Positions 1-8,426 of a stretch of 64,000 nt of DNA are shown one piece after another. Made by a program: the position numbers and the translations under genes. Below the pieces are notes generated by a model, which saw only the letters and a program-made list of their open reading frames with translations, was not told where the DNA came from and did no database searches. The first letter of the stretch is position 1. The number at the start of each line of letters is the position of its first letter. The DNA lies in the NCBI RefSeq assembly GCF_002797755.1, contig NZ_PGFI01000012.1, positions 310,001 through 374,000 of the forward strand, read 5' to 3'. The DNA comes from Brevirhabdus pacifica (GTDB lineage Bacteria; Pseudomonadota; Alphaproteobacteria; Rhodobacterales; Rhodobacteraceae).

Positions 1-136
1 CGTTGTTGGACATGTTCTGGGGCTTGAAGGGGGCGACCGAGAGGCCACGGCGCACATACGCCCGCGCCAGCCCCGCCACCAGCATCGACTTGCCGACGTT
101 CGAGCCGGCCCCCTGGATCATCAGCGCCCGCGTCAT
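1..136 (-). CDS. cobQ: Cobyric acid synthase CobQ, N-terminal fragment (cut by window edge)
   Basis: This is the first ~45 residues of cobyric acid synthase, the glutamine- and ATP-dependent enzyme that amidates adenosylcobyrinic acid a,c-diamide at positions b, d, e and g. The start is the ATG at 134-136. The visible sequence begins [20 protein letters not shown], the P-loop-like nucleotide motif that opens the dethiobiotin-synthetase-type domain of CobQ, and then reaches the family motif [10 protein letters not shown]. The glutaminase half lies outside the window. It sits 45 bases after cobO in the same direction, as expected for the last gene seen of the cobW-cobN-cobO-cobQ group. Confidence 0.9.
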   Translation of the reverse strand, partial: MTRALMIQGAGSNVGKSMLVAGLARAYVRRGLSVAPFKPQNMSNN

Positions 137-181
137 GGGGTCAGCCGCGCCCCCGGGTGACCTGCCCGTGCCGGGGCTGCA

Positions 182-790
182 TCAGAACTCGACCCCTGCC
201 TGGGCCTTCACACCCGAGCGGAAGGGGTGTTTGACCAGCTCCATCTCGGTGACCAGATCGGCGATCTCGATCAGCTCGTCGCGGGCGTTACGACCGGTCA
301 GCACCACATGGGTCATCGGCGGCTTGTTGGCCAGCAGCCAGTCGCGCACCTCGGCCACGTCCAGATAGTCGTAGCGCAGGGCGATGTTGATCTCGTCCAG
401 CAGGACCATGCGGCGGCTGTCGTCTAGGATCAGCTCTTTCGCCTTGGCCCATGCGGCCTGTGCCATCTCGATATCGCGCGACCGGTCCTGGGTTTCCCAG
501 GTGAAGCCTTCGCCCATCGTGTGAAACTCGCACAGCTCGCCGAAATTCTGCTCGATCAGGTCCCGCTCGCCGGTGTTCATGCCGCCCTTGATGAACTGCA
601 CCACGGCGCAGGGCATCTTGTGGGCGATGCAGCGGAAGATCATCCCGAAGGCCGACGAGGATTTGCCCTTGCCCTTGCCCGTATGGATGATGATCAGGCC
701 CTTTTCCTCGGTCTTGGTGGCCATGATCTTGTCGCGGGCGGCCTTCTTCTTGGCCATCTTGGTGTTGTGGCGATCGAAATCCTCGGTCAT
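182..790 (-). CDS. cobO: Cob(I)yrinic acid a,c-diamide adenosyltransferase CobO
   Basis: Transfers the 5'-deoxyadenosyl group of ATP to the reduced corrinoid, making the adenosylated intermediate needed before CobQ. The protein is 202 residues, normal for the CobO/BtuR family. The P-loop is in the segment HTGKGKGKSSSAFG, and family motifs VVQFIKGG and VLLDEINIA follow. The reading frame is open further upstream, but I choose the ATG at 788-790. It gives the usual CobO N-terminus (MTEDFDRHN), has an AAAGGAG ribosome site six bases before it, and overlaps the cobN stop as ATGA, which implies translational coupling to cobN. Confidence 0.93.
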   Translation of the reverse strand: MTEDFDRHNTKMAKKKAARDKIMATKTEEKGLIIIHTGKGKGKSSSAFGMIFRCIAHKMPCAVVQFIKGGMNTGERDLIEQNFGELCEFHTMGEGFTWETQDRSRDIEMAQAAWAKAKELILDDSRRMVLLDEINIALRYDYLDVAEVRDWLLANKPPMTHVVLTGRNARDELIEIADLVTEMELVKHPFRSGVKAQAGVEF

Positions 791-3700
791 CGCGGGCTCC
801 TTTCGGTTGGGTGGCGGGCGGCGGATTGCAGGCGGGCAAGACGCCCGCGCGCGGCGTTCGAGCGCGGCTGCCACATGCCCCTCTCGATCGCCTCGGCCAG
901 TCGGTCGGCGATCTCGGCCAAGGCCGGGGCGTTGTGTTCGGCGATGAACGCGCGGGTGTCATCGTCTTCCAGATAGGCGTCATAGACCAGATCGAAATGA
1001 TGCGAGGCGACCGCATGGGTGGTGGCGGCAAAGGCGAAAAGGTAATCCACCGTTGCCGCGATCTCGAACGCGCCCTTGTAGCCGTGGCGCTTAACCCCCT
1101 CGATCCACTTGGGGTTGGCCGCGCGGGAGCGCATGACGCGGGCGATCTCTTCGTCGAGGGTGCGGATCACGGGGCGTTCGGGGCGCGAATGGTCGTTGTG
1201 ATAGACGCGCGGCGCACGGCCCGACAGGGTCTCGACGGCGGCCGCCATCCCCCCTTCGAACTGGTAATAATCGTCGCTGTCCAGCAGGTCATGTTCGCGG
1301 TTGTCCTGGTTCTGGACCACGGCTTCCACGCGTTCCAGCCGGCGTTCCAGCACCGGGCGGGCGGGCGTGCCCTCGGCCCCCTCGCCGTAAGCATAGCCGC
1401 CCCATTCAAGGTAGGCATCGGCCAGATCGCCCCGGTCGGCCCAGAGCCGTTCGTCGATCATGGCCTGAAGTCCCGCGCCGTAGGCTCCGGGCTTCGAGCC
1501 GAAGACCCGGAAGGCGGCGCGATCCTCGCCCAGCTCGGGCGCCTCGGCCCGGAAGCGGGCGGCGGCGGGGTTCTGGGCCTGAGTTTCCTCAAGCCGCATG
1601 ACCGCGCGGGCGGCCGAGGCGACTAGGTCGATCTGTGCCGGGAAGGCATCGCGGAAAAACCCCGAGACGCGCAGGGTCACGTCGACGCGGGGCCGACCCA
1701 GCACGCTTTCGGGCAGGATCTCGAAGCCGGTCACGCGGCCGGAATTGGCGTCCCATGTGGGGCGGACGCCCATCAGGGCCAAGGCTTGCGCGATGTCGTC
1801 GCCGCCAGTGCGCATGTTGGCCGTGCCCCATGCGGTCAGCGCCATCGTGCGGGGCCAGTCGCCGTTGTCCTGCAAATGCCGCTCCAGCAGCAGGTTTGCG
1901 GATTTCCAGCCCAGCGTCCAGGCGGCGCGGGTCGGCAGCGCCCGGCTGTCCACCGAGAAGAAGTTGCGCCCCGTGGGCAGCACATCAAGCCGCCCCCGCG
2001 TGGGCGCCCCCGAGGGGCCGGGCGGCAGGAAACGCCCCTCAAGCACGGTCAGCAGGCCCGCCATCTCGGCCGGGCCCGAGCCTTCGACCGCCGGGCGCAC
2101 CCGTGCCGCGATCTGGTCCATCACCGCCCGGCTGGCGGGACCGGGGGCGGGTTCGCTGCCCTCGACCAAAGCATGGGCCAACAGCTCCAGCCGCTCGACC
2201 GTGTCGCCGTGGCTGCGCCAGCCGTCGTCGGTGAGCCTGGCCAGAAGGTCGGGGCGCGGCCCCTCCCACGGGGCGGACATGTCGCAATCCAGCGGGTCGA
2301 AGCCCAGCCCCAGATCATCCGCCAGCGCCCGGTGAAGCGAGGCGTCGCCGCCCGCGCCCTCGCCCCGCGCCACCCGCACCAGCGCCACGATCAGATCGCG
2401 GGCCAGCCGCCCCTCGGGGGCGGTGCCGAAGATGTGCAGCCCGTCGCGGATCTGCGCCTCTTTCAGATCGCAGAGCCAGGCGTCGATCTTGGCCAGCCGC
2501 GCGTCCGAGTCGTCCTCGCGGTCGACCCCGGCGTCGCGGTCCATGCCGGTGGCCTGCATCAGCGACAGGATCTCATCGCGCAGATGGGCGATGCGGCGCG
2601 GATCGACACCGGCGGCCTGATAGTATTCGTCGACCAGCACCTCGAGATCGCGCAGCGGGCCGTAGGTTTCGGCGCGGGTCAGGGGCGGCGTCAGGTGATC
2701 GACGATCACCGCCTGCGCCCGCCGCTTGGCCTGTGTGCCTTCGCCGGGATCGTTGACGATGAAGGGATAGGCGTGGGGCATGGGGCCCAGCGCCACTTCG
2801 GGGAAACAGGTCTCGGACAGGGCGACGGCCTTTCCGGGAAGCCATTCCAGATTGCCGTGTTTGCCCATGTGAACAATTGCTTGCGCCTCAAAGGTGAAAC
2901 GCAGCCAGAAATAGAACGCCAGATAATGGTGCGGCGGCACCAGATCGGGCGAGTGATAGCTGTCCTTGGGATCGACGTTGTAGCCACGCGCGGGCTGGAT
3001 GCCGACGACCACGTTGCCGAAGCTAAGGACCGACAGGCGGAAGCGGCCGCAATCGACCTCTCCGGGCTCGAAGAACGGATCGGATTCGGGGGGGCCCCAA
3101 CGGTCCTCGATCCGTGTGCGGACCTCCAGCGGCAGGCGGCCATAGGCGATCTGATAGTCGGCAAAGCCGAAGGTCTCGCCCCCCGTCTTCTGCTGCCGGT
3201 CGGTCAGCCAGTTGGTCGGCCCGGCCATCAGCGCGGCCATCAGCGCATCGCTGTCTGCGGGCGCATCCGTCACCCGGTAGCCTGCCTGCGCCATCGCGCC
3301 CAGCACGCCCACGGTGGCGGCGGGCGTGTCCAGCCCCACCCCGTTGGCCAGCCGCCCGTCCCGGTTGGGATAGTTGGCAAGCACCAGCGCCACCCGGCGC
3401 TTTGGCTCGGGCGTGCGGGCCAGCGTCACCCAGTTGGCGGCCAGATCGGCGACAAAGCCGATGCGGTCGTTGCGGGCGCGGTAGGCCGCGATCGAACATT
3501 GGGTGGCCTCGTCGAAATAGGCCTCTCCCTTGAAGCTGACGGCGCGGGTGATAATGCGCCCGTCAACCTCCGGCAGCGAGACGTTCATCGCGATGTCCCG
3601 CGCGCCCAGCCCTTGTTCACCGTCCTCCCACCCGTCTTCCGAGGCGGCGGACAGGATCACCTGAAACACCGGCACGCCGGGGGCATCCAGAACGGTCGCG

Positions 3701-4554
3701 ACGTGCCCTTCCTGCCAACCGGCCGGATCGGGGGACGAGATCGCGAAGCTGGTGGCGTTCAGCACCACGTCGGGCGGGGTATCAGCGAAAATGGCTTCCA
3801 GCGTGGCCCGCGACAGCGGGTCTTTGAGTGAGGCCGCGAAGACCGGCAGCGGGTTCAGCCCCCGGCGCAGCAGCGCCTTGATCGTCTGATTGATCGGCTG
3901 AAGCCCGGCCCCCTGCAACAGCGCACGGTAGAAGGTCAGCGCCACGACGGGCGCGCCGGGGGTCCAGTCGCGCCTGAGCGTATCAAGGTCGGTCACCCCG
4001 GCGCCGGGCCAGTAATAGCCCGCCCGCAGAAGCGGGGTCGCACCGGCCGGGGCCGGGTGACTGGCGGGGTCCTTCATGTGGCGGGCATGGCGCAGCAGGT
4101 TGGCGGCGTTCTGGGGCCCGCCCTCGACGCAATAGGCCCAAAGGCTTTCCCAGTCGGCGCGGCTGACCGAGGACAGGGCGAACAGCTCTTCGTCCGGCTT
4201 GTCGTCGCCGGGAAGGGCCGCAAAGGCGACCCCGGCCTCGCGCAGCCGGGCCGAGAACTGCTCGGCCGCGTAACGCCAGTAGGCCGCGCCGCCCAGAAAA
4301 CGCACGATCACCAGACCCGAACGGGTGGCGGTGTCGTCCAGGTATTTGTCCACGGTGAAGGGATGCGTGAACCACGCCAGATTGCACAGGCGCAGCTCGG
4401 GGGCCTCCGCGTCAAGCGACTGGCGGGCTTCGGACAGGGCCGCAAGCTCGGTGTCGGCGGCCGACAGGAACAGAACCTCGGCCGGGGTTTGGCCCGGATC
4501 GACCGGCTCGGACCCGTCCGAGGCCTGACCGGCGGTGGCGGCAAGCATGTGCAT
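787..4554 (-). CDS. cobN: Aerobic cobaltochelatase large subunit CobN
   Basis: Largest subunit of the ATP-dependent cobaltochelatase, which inserts cobalt into hydrogenobyrinic acid a,c-diamide in the late-cobalt route. It is homologous to magnesium chelatase subunit H. The 1255-residue length fits the family (about 1250-1300), and long CobN/BchH blocks are readable, such as HMGKHGNLEWLPGK and the C-terminal NPKWIEGVKRHGYKGA. The start ATG at 4552-4554 overlaps the stop of the acetyltransferase gene as TGATG, and the stop overlaps cobO as ATGA. The partner subunits CobS and CobT are not in the window and must be encoded elsewhere. Assignment is secure. Confidence 0.96.
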   Translation of the reverse strand: MHMLAATAGQASDGSEPVDPGQTPAEVLFLSAADTELAALSEARQSLDAEAPELRLCNLAWFTHPFTVDKYLDDTATRSGLVIVRFLGGAAYWRYAAEQFSARLREAGVAFAALPGDDKPDEELFALSSVSRADWESLWAYCVEGGPQNAANLLRHARHMKDPASHPAPAGATPLLRAGYYWPGAGVTDLDTLRRDWTPGAPVVALTFYRALLQGAGLQPINQTIKALLRRGLNPLPVFAASLKDPLSRATLEAIFADTPPDVVLNATSFAISSPDPAGWQEGHVATVLDAPGVPVFQVILSAASEDGWEDGEQGLGARDIAMNVSLPEVDGRIITRAVSFKGEAYFDEATQCSIAAYRARNDRIGFVADLAANWVTLARTPEPKRRVALVLANYPNRDGRLANGVGLDTPAATVGVLGAMAQAGYRVTDAPADSDALMAALMAGPTNWLTDRQQKTGGETFGFADYQIAYGRLPLEVRTRIEDRWGPPESDPFFEPGEVDCGRFRLSVLSFGNVVVGIQPARGYNVDPKDSYHSPDLVPPHHYLAFYFWLRFTFEAQAIVHMGKHGNLEWLPGKAVALSETCFPEVALGPMPHAYPFIVNDPGEGTQAKRRAQAVIVDHLTPPLTRAETYGPLRDLEVLVDEYYQAAGVDPRRIAHLRDEILSLMQATGMDRDAGVDREDDSDARLAKIDAWLCDLKEAQIRDGLHIFGTAPEGRLARDLIVALVRVARGEGAGGDASLHRALADDLGLGFDPLDCDMSAPWEGPRPDLLARLTDDGWRSHGDTVERLELLAHALVEGSEPAPGPASRAVMDQIAARVRPAVEGSGPAEMAGLLTVLEGRFLPPGPSGAPTRGRLDVLPTGRNFFSVDSRALPTRAAWTLGWKSANLLLERHLQDNGDWPRTMALTAWGTANMRTGGDDIAQALALMGVRPTWDANSGRVTGFEILPESVLGRPRVDVTLRVSGFFRDAFPAQIDLVASAARAVMRLEETQAQNPAAARFRAEAPELGEDRAAFRVFGSKPGAYGAGLQAMIDERLWADRGDLADAYLEWGGYAYGEGAEGTPARPVLERRLERVEAVVQNQDNREHDLLDSDDYYQFEGGMAAAVETLSGRAPRVYHNDHSRPERPVIRTLDEEIARVMRSRAANPKWIEGVKRHGYKGAFEIAATVDYLFAFAATTHAVASHHFDLVYDAYLEDDDTRAFIAEHNAPALAEIADRLAEAIERGMWQPRSNAARGRLARLQSAARHPTERSPR

Positions 4555-5108
4555 CAGGCGGTCCCGTCCCGTTCGCAGGCGTCGCCGGTTTGCGACAACG
4601 CCTTTTGCATGAAGACCGAGCGCGGATCGTCGTCATAATCGCCGAAGGGCGGGCATTCGACATAGCCCAGCCGCCGGTAGAGGCGCCGCGCGGCATGCAA
4701 CAGATCGCCCGTCTCCAGGCACAGACGGTCCAGGCCGCGGGCGCGCGCCTCGGCCTCGACCCGGTCCAGCAGGGCCGCCCCCACGCCCCGGCCGCGGGCG
4801 GCCTCGGCGGTGAAGAGCGCCTTGACCTCGCCATAGGGGGCGTTGCACCCATCGTCACAGGGCAGAAGCGCGCAGCAGCCGATCACCTCGCCCCCCTTTG
4901 CCGGCACATCCGGAGTGCCCGCCGTGGGCGCCCCGATCTCGCGCGCCGCGAACATCAGCACCCCCTTGGCGCGCTGCTGATCCTCGTCGAGGTAATGGTT
5001 CGACTCGGGCGCGAACAGCCGGTCCATCAGCGCCACCGACGCCTGGCGCAGGGCACGAACGCCCGGGTCGTCCAGATCGGCGCGATCTATGGCGAACCCC
5101 GGTCTCAC
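4554..5108 (-). CDS. GNAT-family N-acetyltransferase inside the cob operon
   Basis: A 184-residue Gcn5-related N-acetyltransferase. The acetyl-CoA binding loop is readable as AARGRGVGAALLDRVEAEAR (Q/RxxGxG/A type), preceded by the beta-strand region VKALFTAEA and followed by LCLETGDLLHAARRLYRRLGY, the usual motif B. The substrate is unknown. The start is a GTG at 5106-5108 that overlaps the cobW stop as GTGA; the stop overlaps the cobN start as TGATG. It is therefore translationally coupled on both sides to cobalamin genes, although acetylation is not a step of the known pathway. It could modify a corrinoid side product, a protein, or be a passenger. Confidence 0.85.
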   Translation of the reverse strand: MRPGFAIDRADLDDPGVRALRQASVALMDRLFAPESNHYLDEDQQRAKGVLMFAAREIGAPTAGTPDVPAKGGEVIGCCALLPCDDGCNAPYGEVKALFTAEAARGRGVGAALLDRVEAEARARGLDRLCLETGDLLHAARRLYRRLGYVECPPFGDYDDDPRSVFMQKALSQTGDACERDGTA

Positions 5109-6205
5109 GGGCGCAGGGCGGCCTCGATCGCCGCGCGGTCCAGACCGCTCTGGCCGATCACGACAAGGCGGCTGGCGCGGGCCTCGTCGCCGGTGAAGGG
5201 GCGGTCGAAATAGCTGTCGATGCGGGGCCCGACGGCCTGAAGGACCATGCGCATCGGCTTGCCCTCGATCGCGGCGAAGCCCTTGACGCGCAGCAGGTCG
5301 TGATCGGCGATCGCCGCCGAGACCCGGTCGCGGAGGGCAGCGGCATCGGCCTGCTCGGGCAGCTCGACGACAAAACTTTCGAACTCGTCATGACCGTGAT
5401 GATCGTGGTGGTGATCGTCATCGTGATGATCGTCGTCATGGTCGTCATGGTCGTCGTGATGGTGATCGTCGTCATGGTGGTGGTGGTGCACCTCGCGCCG
5501 CGCCTCGAGGTCATTCTCGGCGCCCACGCCCAGCCCCAGCAGGACCGCCGGGTCCACCTGGCCCATGCGGGCGCCCAGCACAGTCACACCGCCGCGCACG
5601 CCCGCGCGCAGGCTTGCGGCCAGGGCCTCGGCCTCGGCGGGCTCCATCAGGTCGTTCTTCGAGACGACGACCATGTCGGCGCAGGCCAGTTGATCCTCGA
5701 ACAGTTCCGAAAGCGGCGTCTCGTGGTCCAGCCCGTCATCGGCGGCGCGCTGGCGGTCCACCGCGTCGGTGTCGGCGGCGAAGCGTCCGGCGGCGACCGC
5801 CGGCCCGTCGACCAAGGTCACGACCCCGTCCACGGTCACGCGGGTGCGGATGTCGGGCCAGTTGAAGGCGCGGACCAGAGGCTGCGGCAGGGCCAGCCCC
5901 GAGGTCTCGATGACGATATGGTCGGGGGCCTGATCCCGGTCGATCAGCTTTTGCATGGCCGGGATGAAATCCTCGGCCACGGTGCAGCAGATGCAGCCAT
6001 TCGACAGCTCGACCACATCGTCGTCGGCACAGCCCTCGATGCCGCAGCCCTTGAGGATCTCGCCGTCGACGCCCAGATCGCCGAACTCATTGATGACCAG
6101 CGCGATGCGGCGCCCGCCCGCGTTCTCGATCAGGTGGCGGATCAGGGTCGTCTTGCCGGCGCCAAGAAAGCCCGTGATGACGGTGACTGGAATCTTCTGG
6201 GCCAT
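5105..6205 (-). CDS. cobW: CobW-family GTP-dependent metallochaperone
   Basis: A 366-residue G3E GTPase of the CobW/COG0523 family, thought to deliver cobalt to the CobN chelatase. The P-loop is at residues 12-20 (GFLGAGKTT). The metal-binding CxCC motif is at 71-74 in SNGCICCTV, and the base-recognition motif SKND is near 182. Residues 240-272 are almost only His and Asp, a likely metal-storage linker, followed by the CobW C-terminal domain. The start ATG at 6203-6205 is chosen because the P-loop follows at the usual distance; the frame is open upstream but has no family sequence. Downstream it is coupled to the acetyltransferase and cobN. Confidence 0.93.
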   Translation of the reverse strand: MAQKIPVTVITGFLGAGKTTLIRHLIENAGGRRIALVINEFGDLGVDGEILKGCGIEGCADDDVVELSNGCICCTVAEDFIPAMQKLIDRDQAPDHIVIETSGLALPQPLVRAFNWPDIRTRVTVDGVVTLVDGPAVAAGRFAADTDAVDRQRAADDGLDHETPLSELFEDQLACADMVVVSKNDLMEPAEAEALAASLRAGVRGGVTVLGARMGQVDPAVLLGLGVGAENDLEARREVHHHHHDDDHHHDDHDDHDDDHHDDDHHHDHHGHDEFESFVVELPEQADAAALRDRVSAAIADHDLLRVKGFAAIEGKPMRMVLQAVGPRIDSYFDRPFTGDEARASRLVVIGQSGLDRAAIEAALRP

Positions 6206-6219
6206 TGGATGCTCCGCTT

Positions 6220-6239
6220 GCTGGGCCGGCCGGCCCAGC
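6220..6239. repeat. Perfect 20-base GC palindrome between cbiD and cobW
   Basis: Bases 6220-6239 form a perfect palindrome (GCTGGGCCGG followed by its complement), 15 bases upstream of the cobW start in the 139-base gap after cbiD. As RNA on the minus strand it would make a strong hairpin close to the cobW ribosome site. There is no T-run, so it is not a standard intrinsic terminator. I found no cobalamin-riboswitch box in the gap. Function unknown. Confidence 0.5.
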
Positions 6240-6344
6240 CTGCAGGGCTGGCGGGGACCGGTCGCGATGATGTCGTAGCTGGGATGGGTATGCCAGCCCG
6301 GGGGCGCACGCAACATCGCAATTCCCGCCGCCGGGGCGCGCCGC

Positions 6345-7436
6345 TCAGACGTCGCTGTCGGCCAACAGCCCGCCCTCGCGGTCGAAACCGATGACGCGTG
6401 GGGCCACCGGCGCGTCCCCCAGGGCCGCACGCGCCGTGTCCCGGGCCCGGGCGACGATCTCGCCGGCCAGCCGGTCGGCCCCTGCCGGGTCGGCGGCGCG
6501 GGCAATCTCGAACGCCTCCAGAACGGTGTTGGCCCGGGCAATCCGCCCGCCATCCAGGCCCAGCCCGGCGGCCCATTCACCCAGCTGCGCGAAATCCACC
6601 TGGCTGCGGGCCGAATGCAGGTCCAGCGCCCCCTGCGCCAGCTTGGTCAGCTTGCCCATCCCGCCCGCGATCGTCAGCTGCGCGACCGGGTGGCGCGCCA
6701 GGTATTTCAGCAGCCCGCCCGCGAAATCACCCATGTCCAGCATGGCGTGATCCGGCAGGCCCAGCATCTCCTGCGCCGCGCGTTCCGAGGTTGCCCCGGT
6801 GGAGCCCGCGACATGGCTGAGCCCGCCGGCCCGCGCCACGTCCACCCCCCGGTGGATCGAGGCGATCCAGGCCGCGCAGGAGAAGGGCCGCACGATCCCC
6901 GTGGTTCCCAGGATCGAAATCCCCCCCTCGATCCCCAGCCGGGGGTTCCAGGTCTGCAGCGCCAGTTCGGCGCCACCGGGCACCGAGATGGTGACATCGA
7001 AATCCGCCGCGACCGCGTGGTCGCGGGCAATCCCTTCCAGCGTCTCGGTCATCATCCGGCGCGGCACCGGGTTGATCGCAGGCTCGCCCACCGGGACGGG
7101 AAGGCCCGGGCGGGTGACGATACCCACCCCCTCGCCCGCGTGGAACCGCACCCCCTGCCCGGCCGCGCCACGGCTCACCCGGGCGCGGATCAGCGCGCCG
7201 TGGGTCACGTCGGGATCGTCGCCGGCGTCCTTGCGCACGGTGGCGGTGGCAGCACCCGGCTCGGCCAGGCGGTCGTGAAGGGGGAAGGCAGGCTCCTGCC
7301 CGCGGGGAAGACGGATGCGGACGGGATCGGGCCAGGCCCCGCCCAGCAGCGCCTCGGTCGCCGCCGCCGCCGCCGCGGTGGCGCAGGCGCCCGTGGTGAA
7401 ACCGGTGCGCAGGGGTCCTGGGGGTTTGCGGGCCAT
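6345..7436 (-). CDS. cbiD: Cobalt-precorrin-5B C1-methyltransferase CbiD
   Basis: A 363-residue CbiD, the SAM-dependent C-1 methyltransferase typical of the early-cobalt B12 route; it stands where aerobic organisms usually have CobF. The family N-terminus is clear: RTGFTTGACATAAAAAA. Later blocks include GNxGI-type ILGTTGIVRPFSC and GDFAGGLLKYLA, with IAGGMGKLTKLAQG near the end. The start ATG is at 7434-7436; the frame is open far upstream but that part is antisense to cobA. It heads the minus-strand group leading to cobW and is divergent from cobA. Confidence 0.93.
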   Translation of the reverse strand: MARKPPGPLRTGFTTGACATAAAAAATEALLGGAWPDPVRIRLPRGQEPAFPLHDRLAEPGAATATVRKDAGDDPDVTHGALIRARVSRGAAGQGVRFHAGEGVGIVTRPGLPVPVGEPAINPVPRRMMTETLEGIARDHAVAADFDVTISVPGGAELALQTWNPRLGIEGGISILGTTGIVRPFSCAAWIASIHRGVDVARAGGLSHVAGSTGATSERAAQEMLGLPDHAMLDMGDFAGGLLKYLARHPVAQLTIAGGMGKLTKLAQGALDLHSARSQVDFAQLGEWAAGLGLDGGRIARANTVLEAFEIARAADPAGADRLAGEIVARARDTARAALGDAPVAPRVIGFDREGGLLADSDV

Positions 7437-7568
7437 GGCACCGATATAACGGCCCCTTTGCCGCCACGGGTAGCCCCAAAAGCGCGCATTGAGCATTTCA
7501 CCCCCCGGCAGCGGGGGGTATAGGATGGACCGACAAGTGACAGGCCGCCCACCACGGGGACACGCGCG
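7437..7568. promoter_or_regulatory. Divergent cbiD / cobA control region
   Basis: The 132-base gap between two divergent cobalamin genes must carry both promoters. It includes a C6/G6 inverted repeat (about 7500-7517, CCCCCC-GGCAGC-GGGGGG) followed directly by TATAGGAT. I could not fit convincing -35/-10 pairs, and found no B12-box sequence. Confidence 0.35.
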
Positions 7569-8426
7569 ATGCAACAGCCCTTCGATTTCACCGGCATGGA
7601 CGTGCCCGAGTTTCCCGCCGGCATGGTCTGGCTGGTGGGTGCCGGTCCGGGTGACCCGGGGCTGATGACCCTGCAAGGCCTGTCGGCCCTGCGCCGCGCC
7701 GATGCCATCGTCTACGACGCGCTGGTGGATGAACGCATTCTCGCCTGGCGCCACCCCGACGCGAACCTGGAATATGCCGGCAAGCGGGGCGGCAAACCCT
7801 CGGCCAAGCAGCGCGACATCTCTCTGCGCCTGATCGAGCTTGCCCGCGCCGGGCGCCGGGTGGTGCGGCTGAAGGGGGGCGATCCGTTCGTCTTCGGACG
7901 CGGCGGCGAGGAGGCCCAGGCGCTGGTCCGCGCGGGGGTCGCCTTTCGCGTGACACCGGGGATCAGCGCCGGCATCGGCGGGCTGGGCTATGCCGGCATT
8001 CCCGTCACCCACCGGGACGTCAACCAGGCCGTGACCTTCGTGACCGGCCACGACCAAAGCGGCGATGCCCCATCGGCCATCGACTGGCAGGCGCTGGCCA
8101 AGGGCTCTCCGGTGCTGGTGATCTACATGGCGATCAAGCACCTGCCGCAGATCTCGGGCGCAATCCTGGCGGCGGGGCGCGACGGCGCGACACCGGTGGC
8201 GGTGGTCCAGAACGCAACCCGCCCCGACATGCGCGTGCTCGAGACGACCCTGGCCGAGGTGGTCGCGGACGTGGAGCGGCACGGCATGGGCTCCCCCGCC
8301 ATCATCTGCGTCGGCGAGGTGGTGCGCATGCGCCAGGTGATCGACTGGGCCGGCCAGCTTGAGGGCGAAAAGCCACGGGCGCTGGATCCGCTGGGAAGCG
8401 CCCCGCCCGCCGCCGACGCGTCATGA
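7569..8426 (+). CDS. cobA: Uroporphyrinogen-III C-methyltransferase CobA (SUMT)
   Basis: Catalyses the two SAM-dependent methylations that turn uroporphyrinogen III into precorrin-2, the branch point for B12 and siroheme. The 285-residue protein has the tetrapyrrole methylase N-terminal motif VGAGPGDPGLMTLQG, then DAIVYDALVDERIL and the SUMT motif VVRLKGGDPFVFGRGGEE, and later VTPGISAGIGGLGYAGIPVTHR. It has no siroheme synthase (CysG N-terminal) domain, so it is the stand-alone CobA type. The stop overlaps the cobB start as ATGA. Confidence 0.95.
   Translation: MQQPFDFTGMDVPEFPAGMVWLVGAGPGDPGLMTLQGLSALRRADAIVYDALVDERILAWRHPDANLEYAGKRGGKPSAKQRDISLRLIELARAGRRVVRLKGGDPFVFGRGGEEAQALVRAGVAFRVTPGISAGIGGLGYAGIPVTHRDVNQAVTFVTGHDQSGDAPSAIDWQALAKGSPVLVIYMAIKHLPQISGAILAAGRDGATPVAVVQNATRPDMRVLETTLAEVVADVERHGMGSPAIICVGEVVRMRQVIDWAGQLEGEKPRALDPLGSAPPAADAS

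Noticed and set aside
1786-3831. Very long open frame on the plus strand opposite cobN
   Set aside because: High-GC third-position bias leaves antisense frames open. The sequence has no family motif, and cobN on the other strand is unmistakable.
5390-5488. Val/Met-rich repeat peptide on the plus strand
   Set aside because: It is the complement of the His/Asp codon run of CobW; the same effect is seen opposite the CbiX and DUF6505 tails.
6206-7568. Cobalamin riboswitch upstream of cobW, cbiD or cobA
   Set aside because: I searched the gaps 6206-6344, 7437-7568 and 16147-16503 for the B12 box (GCCAGGAGACC-like) and the GCCACTG element on both strands and found neither.
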